Source of the DNA: Spongospora subterranea f. sp. subterranea
Lineage: Eukaryota > Endomyxa: Phytomyxea > Phytomyxea > Plasmodiophorida
Assembly (NCBI GenBank): GCA_049724395.1
Contig: JAUGWO010000064.1
Location: 124,001 to 188,000 of the forward strand
Direction of reading: 5' to 3'
DNA: 64,000 bases
Of the stretch, positions 10,784-22,461 are shown in pieces (the first letter of the stretch is position 1; the number at the start of each line of letters is the position of its first letter). The position numbers and the translations under genes were made by a program. The notes below the pieces were generated by a model, which worked only from the letters and a program-made list of their open reading frames with translations, made no database searches and had not been told where the DNA came from.

Positions 10784-11852
10784 AATCACGATTTTTTCAG
10801 ATGCCAGTATCACTCCAATTTATTCTTAATTTTTCTCCACATGGAGGCTACACATTTAGAGCGTTAGTTAGCATTTTTGGCTGTATAATATACTTTGCAA
10901 AGCACAATTACGATTGAGTTAGGTGTTCTAAATTTGCAATGTGGATCAGCTAAAATTTGTAGAAAACTTGATTCCTGAGGTTGTACACAAAAAGCTCAGA
11001 AAGCAGTAGCAGGTTTTTTCAAGTGACTGGTTTCGCAGAACGTGGAATTTCCTGCTCAAAGCTGAAGTTCCAAGTCTGCTTGTTGTATTCATGTTCGGAT
11101 TGATCTCCCTTGGCAATTTGTGTTTTCAATAACTACACCAGACGTTGTTGATTGGCAACCGTGCATGTGTGATTTAACAGCTGGCAAACTCGCAGATGAT
11201 TCATCGATCGACGTCGGCCATGCCATGCCTCGAATGGAGTCTTCCCTATCTTTCGGTGAGATCCTTCGATTTTGTATGGATCGCGGCTCCCTAGAATTGC
11301 TTCTCCAATCCTGCATGTATTCGAATGCATTTTGCCATCTTTAACGTTGTGAGGTTTACTCGTTCAGCAATACTGGAACGTCTGACTTGTCTCTCGCAAT
11401 ATCAAGCCAGACCAAAGAATCAACTGTAGTCATCGATGACGATCACAACATACCGAGCACCAAATAAAAATGCTGGCTCAGGGAGTAAACCCATCAGACC
11501 TGAATATATTAACTAAAGTGGCTTTATCGATAAACCTAGACGGCCATAGCACAAGCAGCCAAAGTGTGCGTCCTCCCTGGATCATCAAATCGTTTCAAAT
11601 TGCCAATTCCGATTACCAAGGTTTGATAAAAAAAGGCAGGGAGGACATACAACTTGACTGCTTTGGGGAAAACACTGTTCGATTTGAGTATCAAAATGGT
11701 CGACGAATACTAGTAGAACAGTTTTTTTTTACAGTCGGTCTTGTCGTTAATGGCAACGCGATTGCGCCAGACCAGTGACATGTGTCGATGTCCGCTTCGC
11801 TGCGGATGCAGAGATATGGGCAATGCGATGGTTGAACTGCTTATAACCTCTC
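10784..11852. other. no clear gene; decayed coding fragments possible
   Basis: Downstream of the channel. Two unremarkable plus frames (11120-11344 and 11470-11778) might be relics of a gene. The second contains a run of nine T that interrupts an otherwise protein-like stretch. No splice joining gave a recognisable product. Confidence 0.3.
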
Positions 11853-12003
11853 GTCAATGCGTTACAGTCTAGGGACTTTTCGACTTTCCGTCACGTCAAT
11901 GCGTTACAGTGCGTGCCGTGCCTACAGTCTACAGTATGGGGACCTTGCCGTCACGTTGATGCGTTACAATGCATGCCGGTACAGTCTAGGGCCTTTCCGT
12001 CAC
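11853..12003 (+). repeat. three irregular tandem units, 42-60 bp
   Basis: Three head-to-tail units begin at 11853, 11895 and 11955. Each opens with GT(C/T)(A/G)ATGCGTTACA, contains TACAGTCTA or a variant, and ends with CCGTCAC. Length differences come from small internal insertions. The array abuts the fold-back element at 12011. Confidence 0.75.
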
Positions 12004-12010
12004 TGGCACT

Positions 12011-12236
12011 GATACCGAGCGGCCAATGGCAGTATCGTTGTTGTTGATTCTTAGAATCATTCATGTATATAGATGTTCGATTCCGAGCCATTATATCGGC
12101 CATTACAAGTGCTTGGCGTTCATTGTTTCATATATCATCACATCTCTGATGATCGATCGAACATCTATATAGTGAACTTATGAATATTTCTGAAAAGAAT
12201 CAACAACATCGATACTAACAATGACCGCTCGATATC
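12011..12236. mobile_element. fold-back (MITE-like) element, ~226 bp
   Basis: The two ends are long imperfect inverted repeats. The left arm starts GATACCGAGCGG and the right arm ends CCGCTCGATATC. Further inside, GTTGTTGATTCTT pairs with AAGAATCAACAAC and ATATAGATGTTCGAT pairs with a copy of its complement. No coding capacity. No clear target-site duplication was seen, so the exact ends are approximate. Confidence 0.7.
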
Positions 12237-12372
12237 CAATTGAATTAAGAAGCGTGATCTGTCAAGATGTGTTGCCTTGACCGTCGGCATGTGGGTTTGC
12301 TGGAATTGCATTAGGGACCGTCGTCAGCGAAGAAACGATGCCTAAGCCGACCGGTTGTTTACTATCTTCTTC

Positions 12373-12650
12373 ATCAACACAGAGAGCTACGCGAAACGGA
12401 CCAGTTAGGATATGTATCTTAAGGCATTCTGATTGCCCATCAATAGGAATGCGCGCTACACAGATAAAACAGATGAGCAACATTGACCAACATCCATACA
12501 CTGTTGGCAGCAGGACATTCAGAAGCAAATCGAGGATTAGGAGGCAACAGTTGTTCCAAGCGTAATTCCTATGGATGCGCAATCAGGATAAATTCTTTTG
12601 TGAAGATACCTATCTTAACTCGTCCCTTTCGCGCAGCTCTCTGTGTTGAT
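12373..12650. repeat. second imperfect inverted repeat, arms ~80-90 bp
   Basis: Left arm 12373-12454 and right arm 12560-12650 are inverted copies. ACACAGAGAGCTACGCGAAA on the left matches TTTCGCGCAGCTCTCTGTGT on the right, and the similarity extends through TTAAGATA and CAATCAG blocks. Both arms therefore encode similar peptides on opposite strands, which is a by-product and not evidence of genes. Probably another fold-back or MITE-like element. Confidence 0.65.
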
Positions 12651-13167
12651 AATCAAAAAGTTTGAAAGGAGGATGAATCAGATAGTTCACGTCAAGACAG
12701 AATCCAACGTAATCTGCTACCGGAGCGAGCTTGATCAACTCGCACTGATGGTTACGGGTATCATTCATGGTCAAACAGTCCATTCGGCAGTCCGAACGGC
12801 CACCAATATGGCCCATCATGAAGGGGCGATCGACTGTCGAGGAACAAGCAGATATTGACAAACGATTTCAAGGAAAGCATCGTCAGTGACAGGAATCAAA
12901 TCACATGAAGAACGAAACGATCAGGTTGAAGTAGATTACCGGTAAAACATAACTTTGAAAAATACCAGAATTTTAGCCAAGAAATGGACTTGCAGAATAT
13001 GACGCATCACGCGCCTCAGCATGACATTTTGAACAGGAGCATTTGAACCTAAAATTACAGCCGAGGCCCTGACTGGCGACAGACTTTATGTGGAACTAAT
13101 TAGAGATGTGGAGTCGACTCAATGACTCGACTCCAAGTTTTGCTGAGTGACTCGGAGTCGAATCGAC

Positions 13168-13467
13168 TTAATCGTCCAACCACAAATAATATATTTCAAT
13201 CACTTTAAGTTCGAGCCACGATTGTAATTCGCTCACTGCTGCAACGCTGCCATCTCCAAGGCGTGCGCGCCTCTTTGATACGGTTGTCCCTGCTCTGAAA
13301 ACTGCCTGTTCACTTGGAACCAACGTCGACATGATGCTCAAATACTCTTTAGCCATCATTGACACTCTTGGATACATGGAACAATTGAGTTTGAACCAAA
13401 GCAAAAGTCTCGACTGGACTGCTCGATTGACATGTTCGTGTGGGCAATCCAGCGTTTCATTTCGCAT
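13168..13467 (-). pseudogene. hAT transposase C-terminal dimerisation fragment
   Basis: The minus-strand frame carries the hAT C-terminal signature in order: YPRVSMMAKEYLSI, then TLVPSEQAVFRAG, then VSKRRARL, then a Leu/Trp-containing helix. This matches the family pattern of MA.(D/E)YL.I followed by SVPSER.FS.(G). Only about 100 residues are open; the catalytic DDE region is missing or scrambled, so the protein cannot be active. The coding fragment lies just inside the left terminal repeat, as expected for the 3' end of a hAT gene read on the minus strand. Confidence 0.75.
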
Positions 13468-13972
13468 GCAAACGACTTTGAAAAGTTGTCGGACGTGCGA
13501 TGACTCTGCGCCGTTAGAAATAGAGCTTCAATGAGCTTGCTCTTCTTCTTTGCAGGCACTTCTGAAGAAGAACATCTGTCGAGTCCGTTTTCATTGTCGA
13601 CCCTGAACACTATTCGTCAAAACTTGAAACAATTCCATTAGTAGTTGTTAGATCCTGCTAACCTATTCATGTACTTCGTCGTATATGTGAACTCCACGAG
13701 AGCCTTCGCGTCGCCAACATCAACGCCCCAATTGGCTAACTTGCCAAGGGGTTTTCAGGTAAGACAATTTTTCTTTGAATCAAAATCCTCTGATTCGTTC
13801 ATGAAGTATAAGAAGATTAAGAAAAGTTATAACAAGATACTGAAATTGTAGATTGATTAAATTCAAAATGATCGAATAATAGTGAAGGATCCGACAATCC
13901 GTAGCACACTTCTATGGCTTTATTGTTAATCTTTTCGTCTGTGATGACAATCCTCGAAGTCCCAAACACCCT

Positions 13973-14355
13973 GAGTCATGAGTCGAGTCGACTCCGAGTC
14001 CGGTACCGCTGTTGGACATATTAATGACTAGGTGTTGCCAGATACGGATGTCGCAATGACTTCTGATCAAGTAGGCGCATCGGTGGCCGTCGCGGTTTGC
14101 CCTAGCATTGGGGCGTGTAAATGCAGCATGTTTTCATGGCTGGCATCTTGCAGCGGCGTTACAACATCATGGATATCGGTGGCCGTCGCCCAAGGGCCTG
14201 CTGGACAATGTCACCGTCCAGCATGCCTGGTGGTACTTCGTCCGAATCTGGAAATACCCAATCAGGGTAATCAGGTTGCTTTATCATTATTAATGTCCAA
14301 TAGCGGTACCGGACGGAACTCGAAGTCGACTCGACTCGTGAGTTGCGCATCTCTA
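13973..14355. repeat. nested inverted repeat inside the hAT region
   Basis: Arms at about 13973-14028 and 14284-14347 are inverted copies sharing GTCGAGTCGACT, GGTACCG and a TTGGACAT/ATGTCCAA block next to ATTAATG. The centre holds two copies of CGGTGGCCGTCGC. It may be a non-autonomous derivative of the same hAT family nested in, or replacing, the element's right part. Confidence 0.6.
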
Positions 14356-17300
14356 CTGTAGGTAGGATCTTGCGCTATCTTTGTTAAACCCTGGCGCAAT
14401 GCATTGGTGTGTCCGAAGATACAGTGTCACTGGCAAACCCACGGACTCCGTCAATCATTTAGATAAACGAAGTGGCAACTGCGGCGTCGTTTGTGTTGAT
14501 GGAGACCAGGTAGGGCTGGGCACCATCTTGTTCCGATTGTCCCAATGATTAACCTTTTCATCGTGAGCCGGTCGATGTGCTAACCTGTGTGTGTGTTTAC
14601 CCTTCCAAACCTTACGGTTCTGGCGCTAATGGTTGTTTCTGCTTCGTTGCCGATTTCCCATCGAGTACCCCCTATTTCATAGGGCGATCTCGGTGAGTAT
14701 TCACCAACCTATCGCCGTCTTTTCCGCTGGGAGTTATGCACATACAGGGCATCGAACCGGTCTGAGAGCGTTTTGGATATGAGATATGAGGGATCACAAT
14801 TTATTTTCAATTTGTTTATTATTGATCCTGAATTTGTATTTTAACAGAGCCCTTTTTACAGGTTTTGACAAAGTGCTGTTCAATCTTATTGGGGTGCTAA
14901 TATGATAAAATAAACTTGATTTTGTTGTAGATTAGTGTCTGGTCGTTGACTTCAGAATCATGTGCTGATCGTTTGGCCGCTTGTTTAAAATTCGAGTTGC
15001 TGCTGAAAATTGAGCAGATATGACTGTTGGAACACAAACGAAGTGCAACGACCAATTGTGTTGCAGATATTTTGCTAAATTATTCACCAACAGGTTTCAG
15101 ACTCTCTCTGATATTGAACTGATCAAAACAACATCGTTCACCGGTTATGTCATATGTATCGTTCCGTTTCATTTTGCTGAACCGAGATGGAAACATGACC
15201 GTAATCGAACTGTCGCCGCGAGGCAGCACGACCTTCTCTTGGGGTGACCAGCTTTGTCCCGATATATAATACCCGTTCTATACACATCCATTGTGATATT
15301 GGGAAGAACAATTCGCCATGAGAGAGTCTTGTGAGACCTCACACACGTACATGGTCCTTTGATATACACGAATCTACATGCGATCCAACAACACGTAATT
15401 TACGGTCAGAGTCCATGTGAAGCTTATCTCAGCATTATTCGACAATGTCGTTGGACGCTTTATGAACTTCGACGATGGGTACGGTCTAATATTGATTTTG
15501 GAATGGACTCAGAGAATCTTCAAAGTCGAATGACATTTTATTCATGTTTATGATTCTCACGACTAAATGCTTTTCGTCATGAAATTGAATTATCGCTGTT
15601 TGATGGCCGTCGTTGTATTAATGCGTCGTCGCTACATTAAGGAAATTCATTTTATTCTGCATAACCGTCGTTACCATCTCTGGTTGTCTCCCATTATTCC
15701 ATTACCGTCTAGGTCCCAACGACGTGGATGACGTGGTGGCAAAAATCGGCGATTATACGAAGACATTAGTCGCATGAAGTATAACCATGTATAAAATGCA
15801 ATTTCGACCTTGAGTGTATTATGAACAACTTTCTGAGTCCATTCCAAACATTCGATCGAACCCATCGTCGTAGTTCAAAAAGCTTCCACCTGTCGAGAAG
15901 TGTTGAGATAAGTCGCACATGGACACCAAGTGTGTCTTGCCTATCCTGTGTACCCGTCTTGTCTCACTTTATCTGCTCTGTAAATTCACAAACATCTTCA
16001 CCCGCATCGGTTAGCCGCATTCATTTTCTTCACTCGCAATGAAGACAGCAACAAGGATGATAGGCCATTTGCGGCATGTCTTCTTGACAGGACTCGGGGA
16101 ATCCTGACGATATTGGGGTTGCACTGTACCAGGGTACTGGGTCGAATAGGGTATAGGAATAGAGGATTGAAGATTGACTACTGAGGATGAATTCAACTCT
16201 CTGAATAATAAACACTCTTTAATTGATAAACACTTTCTGATTGATAACCACTGCATTGGGCATCTTCACCCGCATTGGTCAACCGCAATGGTCATCACAA
16301 AGGTGGTTCCCTGTTACTCTACAGAAATCGTCCGTTCAGGCGCACTTGGGTTGAGGGGCCCTGTTGGAAAACCAAAGTGTAACTCAAACAAAGTGTCCCC
16401 GCAGCCCGGTGTTACCCTCTGCACCGTAGAGTCGTTTATTGGGCAGCGCAAGCACACATCGAAACGATTCCTCTCTGGGGAGCCTGCCCGCAATAACGAC
16501 GATAGTGGCGTCACAGTAGACAAAACCATTGTCAACTTGGGTTTCAAAACAATTGTTGCCTTTTATTTTAATCTGTCATGCTAAACAAACACCTGTCGAA
16601 AATTTAAAATATTACTTGGTACTGGGTAATCTACAAGATGACTTGTTAACCCAACATTCAAGAATCTCTGTTGAAATGATAATTCGGCTGTTGAGCTGCG
16701 AAGTCGTGGGTTTCCAGCGATCAGCGTTTTGTGCACCAATCCAGCTGCAAAGTTCTCATTTGAATCACAAGTAAAATGAAGTGCGACAATTGCCCGGCAC
16801 CCTGAGTTGTCGGAGTCTCAAGTAAATGACGTCCAAACGTGGACCACACGCACTCCACAGCAACGATGCGGAATTAATCTTTCACTAACTTTTAAAAAAA
16901 ACATTCAATCTGTAATTTTTGCGAATCTGCAAAAAAATTGCGAAATGAAAATATAACAAAAACCACGATTTTACTTCTCAATTGACCCTGATCCAAACCA
17001 ATTCCCATCTGGGTATTGCTTTGGACCAACGTCCGGTTGATGTGGCGGGGCCTCTCGGTGCCGGCCATCTGGTCATCTCGGGGACTTCAGTCCCGAATAT
17101 ATGGCGGGGCGAGGGAATGTTTCCCTTCCCATCACCACTCTATTTTTTAAATAAACTCACTCCGATATTAAATTGATCAAAAAATCGACATCGTTGTCTG
17201 ACAATGACGAACAGGCCTGGTCAAACGGCTACTGTAGATGATGATGAAAATCGGGGGGAAACAGTACTCATTCAAAACAATGAACGCAAAGCACAACTTG

Positions 17301-17622
17301 TTTCGGGTTTTAATTTACATTCCGTTATTTAGATTGCAATGGTAAACCGGGGACCATAACATACAACACGATGGAGTACAGTATTGGTCAACACGGTTTC
17401 CGTTTCCGTGAAAATCACGAGCGCTGAACAAAATCGCAATTGAACCACGATGATTCGCTTACACATTCCACGATCACAGATTCTTCAAATCATTCTTCAC
17501 CCACCATATCGATCAACACTTACGAGAAGATTTGTGGTGGGGCTCTTCTTTCTCAATACAAACCTCCAATAATTCCGGTTTGCGGTTTATAACCTATCCG
17601 GCGCGGATATTCGAGCAACTGT
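14356..17622. other. 3.3 kb without a recognisable gene
   Basis: Only short unrelated reading frames. A ~35-bp segment around CATCTTCACCCGCAT (near 15987) recurs near 16261 with a few changes. A plus frame at 16174-16584 and its antisense partner (16314-16547) look mildly protein-like but match nothing I know. The base composition is AT-rich and lacks the coding texture of the flanking genes. Probably ancient transposon debris and intergenic DNA. Confidence 0.4.
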
Positions 17623-18569
17623 ATGATCCGGGTGGCGCAATCGCACATGAGTCGTCCTGGCCCGGGAGTCCTGGTGCCATTGCCCGCTAAGACCGACCAG
17701 GCCCAGGTCAACATCGGCGACGACATCGCCCATGCAATTCAGATTTCCTCAGACGAAGATGTCCCGATCGAGCACGATAGGGATTGCGACGAAGTCATCA
17801 CCTTGTCGGATACCGAGCCGGACACTTCGACATTGAGCGTCAATCTCAGTAAAAAACTGGGTCGTTTTTGAAGATCTGACTGTTGCTGATCGAGAGAATT
17901 TGTATGGTAGTTCATACGATCATGGCGTCGTTATTGCCGAAAGCGGAATACCTGGCCGAGACCTATGAATCGCGTCGATACACTTTGATTCTGTATTGGC
18001 ACCCAAACCAGAACAATATCTACACGGGCGTTCTGTTGGCGAAACCGGATAAGGTCACGGTGATGTCAGGCGGTGATTTCCTGGAACCGTTCGCCTTCAA
18101 CTGTCTGTTGCTGAAACGGACTTTGCCCAGTATTCGCCCAGGAGCGTCGGCCCCAATCGCCTCCATATCTGGCGTGAATGGTTTTCCTAACCTCAGCACG
18201 TGCTATTGCCATCATAGCTTTCTTTACGAAGACGATCTCTCTTGCCGAGCGAATATCGCAGCGTTTTTCCAGTCGATCACGCGTATACACGGATTTCTCG
18301 TCGATGACGATGGCGAAATCGTCGATGATGAAACACCTGCAATCAATTCCTCGTCGCCGGCAACGTTCATGTGTCGATACCCGGAAAGGGCGCTAGATCG
18401 TTGCCCCATCTGTCACCAGCGAGTATTTGATCCAGAGCACTTCCTCAGGCACGAATCCGATCTGTGGAACGAGCTGCCCGAAGGCGACCGTCAATCCATC
18501 CACGAGAGCGCCCTTAACAGAACCGCACGAATCAGGCGCATCGTCAACAGAATAAACCAATCTGTCTAA
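17623..18569 (+). CDS. SUMO-interaction-motif and zinc-knuckle protein
   Basis: Not assigned to a named family. Exons 17623-17860 and 17911-18569 join over a 50-bp intron in frame, giving 298 residues. The N-terminal part carries two hydrophobic-then-acidic motifs, IQISSDED and VITLSDTEPD, which are the classical shape of SUMO-interaction motifs. The C-terminal part has a compact zinc-binding pattern CPICHQRVFDPEHFLRHE, like a UBZ or C2H-type knuckle, preceded by an acidic loop (FLVDDDGEIVDDE) and followed by an arginine-rich helix. The combination suggests a nuclear adaptor that reads SUMO and/or ubiquitin marks, but that is inference. The intron donor GTCGTT is not strong, so the second exon could instead start its own ORF. 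Confidence 0.6.
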
Positions 18570-18664
18570 TCCATCGTCGTGCCCCCCCCCCCCGGTTTCT
18601 GATCAACCCGCAAAAAAAAACGATCGCCCAAACTCCCGGAGTAATCAGTCGACTGATGTGGTGA

Positions 18665-19304
18665 ATGGCGCCACCCCGATGGCTGGCCGTCACAGCGTCA
18701 TGGACGAGCGCATGGGGCCAACTGGATTCGACGGCCGGTCTGCTGTCGGAATGCTGCCAGCGGATAGCGACACTGGAGTCGGATCCCGATTCATGTCTGT
18801 CGGAACGCGCGCGATTTCGGTTCGGTTTTCTTTCTGAATTGTTCGTCGTGTTTAGTGGGGGCGCTGTCGAGTATTAATGGGCTCCATTCTCGTCTGGTTG
18901 TCGCTCACGCTAATCAGATCAGTGATTTGCTCTCGATCATCTCGATCATCGTCACGAATGATCTGTCGTCGCTTATCGCCGAACTCGATTCCGTTTTTGC
19001 CCGGATTCCGGGCTCGAATCTTCACCATCGAGCAATGATCCATACCGTTATCAGTACGTACGAGCAAGAACGCGTTCGCTTAAGGATTACGTTTGATCGA
19101 TTACAACAAGCCGTTCGCAGCGATATGGATTGGGGCCAGGCCGCTTCTCTATCACGAAAGCTGGGCCCCGATCGCTCTGTTTCGAACCCATCGTTTGGTA
19201 TGTCTTTAACAATTTACATCGTCGATTTATTGATTGTTTTTTTGGCTTAAGTTCAAGCAATTCGAGATCTACGCGCTACTTCGTCCGAATCCAATCAGTT
19301 TTGA
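18665..19304 (+). CDS. small helical protein, 3 exons, unknown
   Basis: Function not recognised. A model with exons 18665-18794, 18856-19197 and 19252-19304 keeps frame through two introns (61 and 54 bp) and gives 174 residues. The product is predicted mostly helical, with heptad-like stretches around ISDLLSIISIIV and VISTYEQERVRLRITFDRLQ, suggesting a coiled-coil subunit of some complex. The first donor (GTCTGT) is weak; the second intron is convincing (GTATGT…TTAAG). A further short exon near 19360-19434 may exist, but no donor joins it in frame. A run of ten C at ~18584 lies upstream. Confidence 0.45.
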
Positions 19305-20312
19305 TTACAATCCGTTATTTCAACCAACGCATGAATTTCGATTTTCAATTTTATTAGTACGTTCAACAGTTCATTTACGGTAAAAGGAACGATGCCCTCA
19401 CCAACAATGTGATGATTCAACACAAGGAGTGAGTCATGGACCACTCTCGCTACACATCTTGAGTCAAGCGAAATGTCATATGTCTCGATCAGTTGTCTTA
19501 ATTCTTCGATTTTTCTTTCTAAAGATCATCTAGTCAATTTTGTTTACTTCTAGTTCTTGCTGATATTTCCAAAAAACCAGCTCCTCGATCAATGACTTGC
19601 TGAATTATCGACGTCGTTGTATTCGGCTTCTGTAGACGAGTGACGCCTTCTTTTTTTTTAAATCTGCCCAAACCTTAACCATAACTTTCGAAAAAGTCCC
19701 AATGCTCATGTCGCTCGCATGGAGCGCCTTTGCATTTGTTGGTCGGGTGATTTTCTGGCAAAAACAATAAACTGGCGAGGTGATTTGAATTGATAAATAA
19801 AGCAAACCGAGTGGATCTTAGATGTTTTAATCGTTTGAGATCTGAGGTTCTTGTTCTAGTCGTATGACATATTAATGGGTTGAAACTTGCTTGACCAAAA
19901 TGTTCCGTTGGCCGATTGGATTTGGTAAAATATGCAGGCCAAACCTTGAGCTTGGGTTCACAATCTTGCATCTGATACGAAAAAAAAAGAACGACCAGAT
20001 TATGCACAACAGCGATCAGAGAATGATCAATTTGAACGAGTTTTTTCAACGGATTCCTCTTGAATATGTAAGTACAACATGAGCGTGATCCTGCTATAGA
20101 GGAACTTATGAGCAATATGAAACCGTTCGTACGCTGTTGACTTCTGCCTTCGGCTGAAGATGCCCTCATGTTGTGCAATGCTTTCCTGCAACGTTGGATA
20201 ATCTGTGATCTTGCGTCCCTGTCGCCGATTTACAAAAATTGAATCACCGTGAGGAATGAATCAAATCGAATTATGTAAATACACAGGTCATGACTTTCAT
20301 GTCATGTATTAT
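19305..20312. other. 1 kb spacer before the tRNA gene
   Basis: No gene supported. A minus-strand frame 19675-20178 is open for 167 codons but is of unremarkable composition and ends in low-complexity. Short A and T runs are common. Confidence 0.35.
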
Positions 20313-20397
20313 CCCTCCTTAGCTCAGTTGGAAGAGCGGGGCACTGTAGATTATCGCTGTTATGCTCAGGTCACCCGTTCGACCCGGGTAGGGGGGA
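20313..20397 (+). tRNA. tRNA-Tyr (anticodon GTA) with 12-nt intron
   Basis: Full cloverleaf: acceptor stem CCCTCCT/AGGGGGG, D arm GCTC/GAGC, anticodon stem GGGCA/TGCTC with loop CT-GTA-G, variable loop AGGTC, T arm ACCCG-TTCGACC-CGGGT, discriminator A. A 12-nt intron (20350-20361) sits at the canonical 37/38 position; removing it leaves exactly 73 nt. The C1-G72 pair is the eukaryotic tyrosine identity element. An oligo-T run a few bases downstream (20401-20408) fits an RNA polymerase III terminator. Eukaryotic tRNA-Tyr genes nearly always contain an intron, which agrees. Confidence 0.95.
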
Positions 20398-20584
20398 TGT
20401 CTTTTTTTCGATTCTCCATTGATCAAAGCTTCGTTCGATTCGTCCAAACATTTCCTTAAGAACGGGCATTTACTTTTGTAGCGAATAGGTGATGTGGTTT
20501 TGAATTTCAAAGCGAAAACCAGAACTTAATGGTATACGGTGATTCCTTCACGTCGTCATTTAAATTAAGTACCGCTATCTGCGA

Positions 20585-22461
20585 ATGTGGATCAGGAGGT
20601 GCCAATCGCGATGTCTTTCTTCCATGCGAATAGCCAGGCGCCCCGACCTAGCTGCTGTCAGCGATGAGCATATTCGCTCCCTGTCGCGGCTGTGCCCGAA
20701 CAACAGTCGGGACGAGGTCTTTCTGGCTGTTGCCAATATCGATTGGCTAGGGAAATACAAAGGGCACAGCCCCTTGATCTTATACCCTTCTTCCACACAC
20801 GAGGTCGCCGCCGCCTTGAGGTATTGCTCCGGCAAGCGCCTTGGCGTTGTTGTTCAAGGCGGGAACACAAGCTTGGTCGGTGGCGCTACCCCAGTTCATG
20901 ACGAGATCGTTCTAGATATGAGACGAATGAACAACATCATCGAAATCGATCAAGAGCAGCAAGTATTGATATGCGACGCCGGATGCATTTTACAGCAATT
21001 AGATCAAAAACTGGAAACTGTTGGTCTCACCATGCCGTTGGATCTCGGCGCCAAAGGATCTTGCCAAATCGGTGGCAATGTGGCAACCAATGCGGGTGGG
21101 TACGTCCACTTTCGTTCCGTCGCGTTTTCGTTCGATGTTGCTGATTTGGAACACGGCAGAATCCGACTTGTCCGATATGGGTCGTTGCATGCCAATGTGA
21201 TTGGCCTAGAATGGGTTATGGCAAATGGCACTGTGTTCAACAATATCACTACGTTGCGAAAAGATAATACCGGTTAGTCCCAGTGACAATGTTGTCGGCT
21301 CGGCTCTATATTGACGACAGTTTTAGGGTTTGATTTAAAGCAACTCATGATTGGAAGCGAAGGGTCGCTTGGAATCATTACTAAAGTAGCTTTACTGGTG
21401 CCAAGGAAGCCAACGACCATCAACCTGTCATATCTCGCGCTGGAATCGTTTGATAAGGTACAGGAACACTTCTGACATGTTTTGTGCTGGGTCAACGTCG
21501 TGCAGGTCATCGAGGCGCTCCACTGTGCTCGTTTTCACTTAGGGGAAATATTGTCTGCGATTGAGTTCCAAGTCAGTCAACGTCCATTGAGCCCACTACA
21601 GCTCCATTTAAGTGAGTTTCTTCTAGGATCGACAGTCGTTAGAGTTCGTTTTGGCAAACCATCCCGGATCGCAAGATCCAATGGATAAAAGTTACCCGTT
21701 CTACATGGTTTGTCCAACTTTGTTGTTCGTAATGCAGCATTGACGGAAATCGCAGATCGTCGAAGCCTCAGGTTTTCGTCAAGAGCATGATGCAGATCGG
21801 ATGTCAAGGTTTCTCGAAGATGCTCTGGATCGTCAGATAATTGCCGATGGCACTCTAGCGCAGGTCGTGAGAATATAGTCGCTTTTTAATATCAGCTGGC
21901 TAACTCCTCATTTAGGATTCTACACAAATCGCGGGGCTTTGGGCGCTCAGAGAATCGGTCGCCGAGTCTGTTGGCAAATCAGGGTCGGTGTTCAAGTACG
22001 ACTTATCACTTCCGGTTAAAGACATGTACACGATGGTTGAAGCGATGCGAACCAGACTTGCTCCTGTGATCTCTCCGGATCTGATATGCGGATATGGACA
22101 CGTTGGCGACTCCAACCTTCATCTCAATATTGTTTCGCCGGAATTCTCTGACAAGGTACAAGACCTAACAGAGCCTTTTGTATATGATCTCACTAGGAAG
22201 ATGGGAGGATCCATTAGCGCAGAACATGGTATTGCCGTGTTTTTCAATACCTTTGGAAAATTTTGACTGACACACGAAACAGGTCTTGGCCTAATGAAAG
22301 CTCCTTACATATCTTACTCAAAGAGCGAAGCTCAAATTAGATTGATGCAGCAGGTTAAGGACCTGTTTGATCCGAATGGTATTCTGAACCCATATAAAGT
22401 GCTACCTGTTGCCCCCAAGCCAGAGCCAGCACAGTCTATAATTTATCAAGGCAAACCTTGA
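20585..22461 (+). CDS. D2HGDH: D-2-hydroxyglutarate dehydrogenase, mitochondrial
   Basis: FAD-linked enzyme that oxidises D-2-hydroxyglutarate to 2-oxoglutarate in mitochondria. Eight exons: 20585-21099, 21160-21272, 21327-21457, 21506-21611, 21676-21707, 21756-21863, 21916-22228, 22283-22461; introns 48-64 bp, all in frame, giving 498 residues. FAD-binding landmarks: QGGNTSLVGG near residue 97, MPLDLGAKGSCQIGGNV and ATNAGG near 160-180, RYGSLHANVIGLE, and LRKDNTG completed across an intron. C-terminal landmarks are YKYD-type FKYDLSLPV, GYGHVGDSNLHLN, SAEHGLG and FDPNGILNPYK. These distinguish it from glycolate and D-lactate oxidases more by pattern than by single residues. The basic N terminus (MWIRRCQSRCLSSMR…) looks like a mitochondrial presequence. 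The tRNA lies just upstream. One exon is only 32 bp. Intact and confident. Confidence 0.94.

Larger units (their letters stand above)
13101..14355 (-). mobile_element. degenerate hAT transposon
   Basis: Short terminal inverted repeats TAGAGATG (13101) and CATCTCTA (ending 14355) flank a minus-strand fragment of hAT transposase dimerisation domain. The subterminal regions share GAGTCGACTC-type motifs in inverted orientation. Flanking 8-bp sequences do not match, so the insertion is old or one end has been replaced. A smaller fold-back structure occupies its upstream third (13973-14355). Confidence 0.65.

Noticed and set aside
13111-13135. Near-palindrome GAGTCGACTC…GAGTCGA as an independent regulatory site
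   Set aside because: Lies in the subterminal region of the hAT element and recurs in its nested repeats, so it is better explained as part of the transposon.
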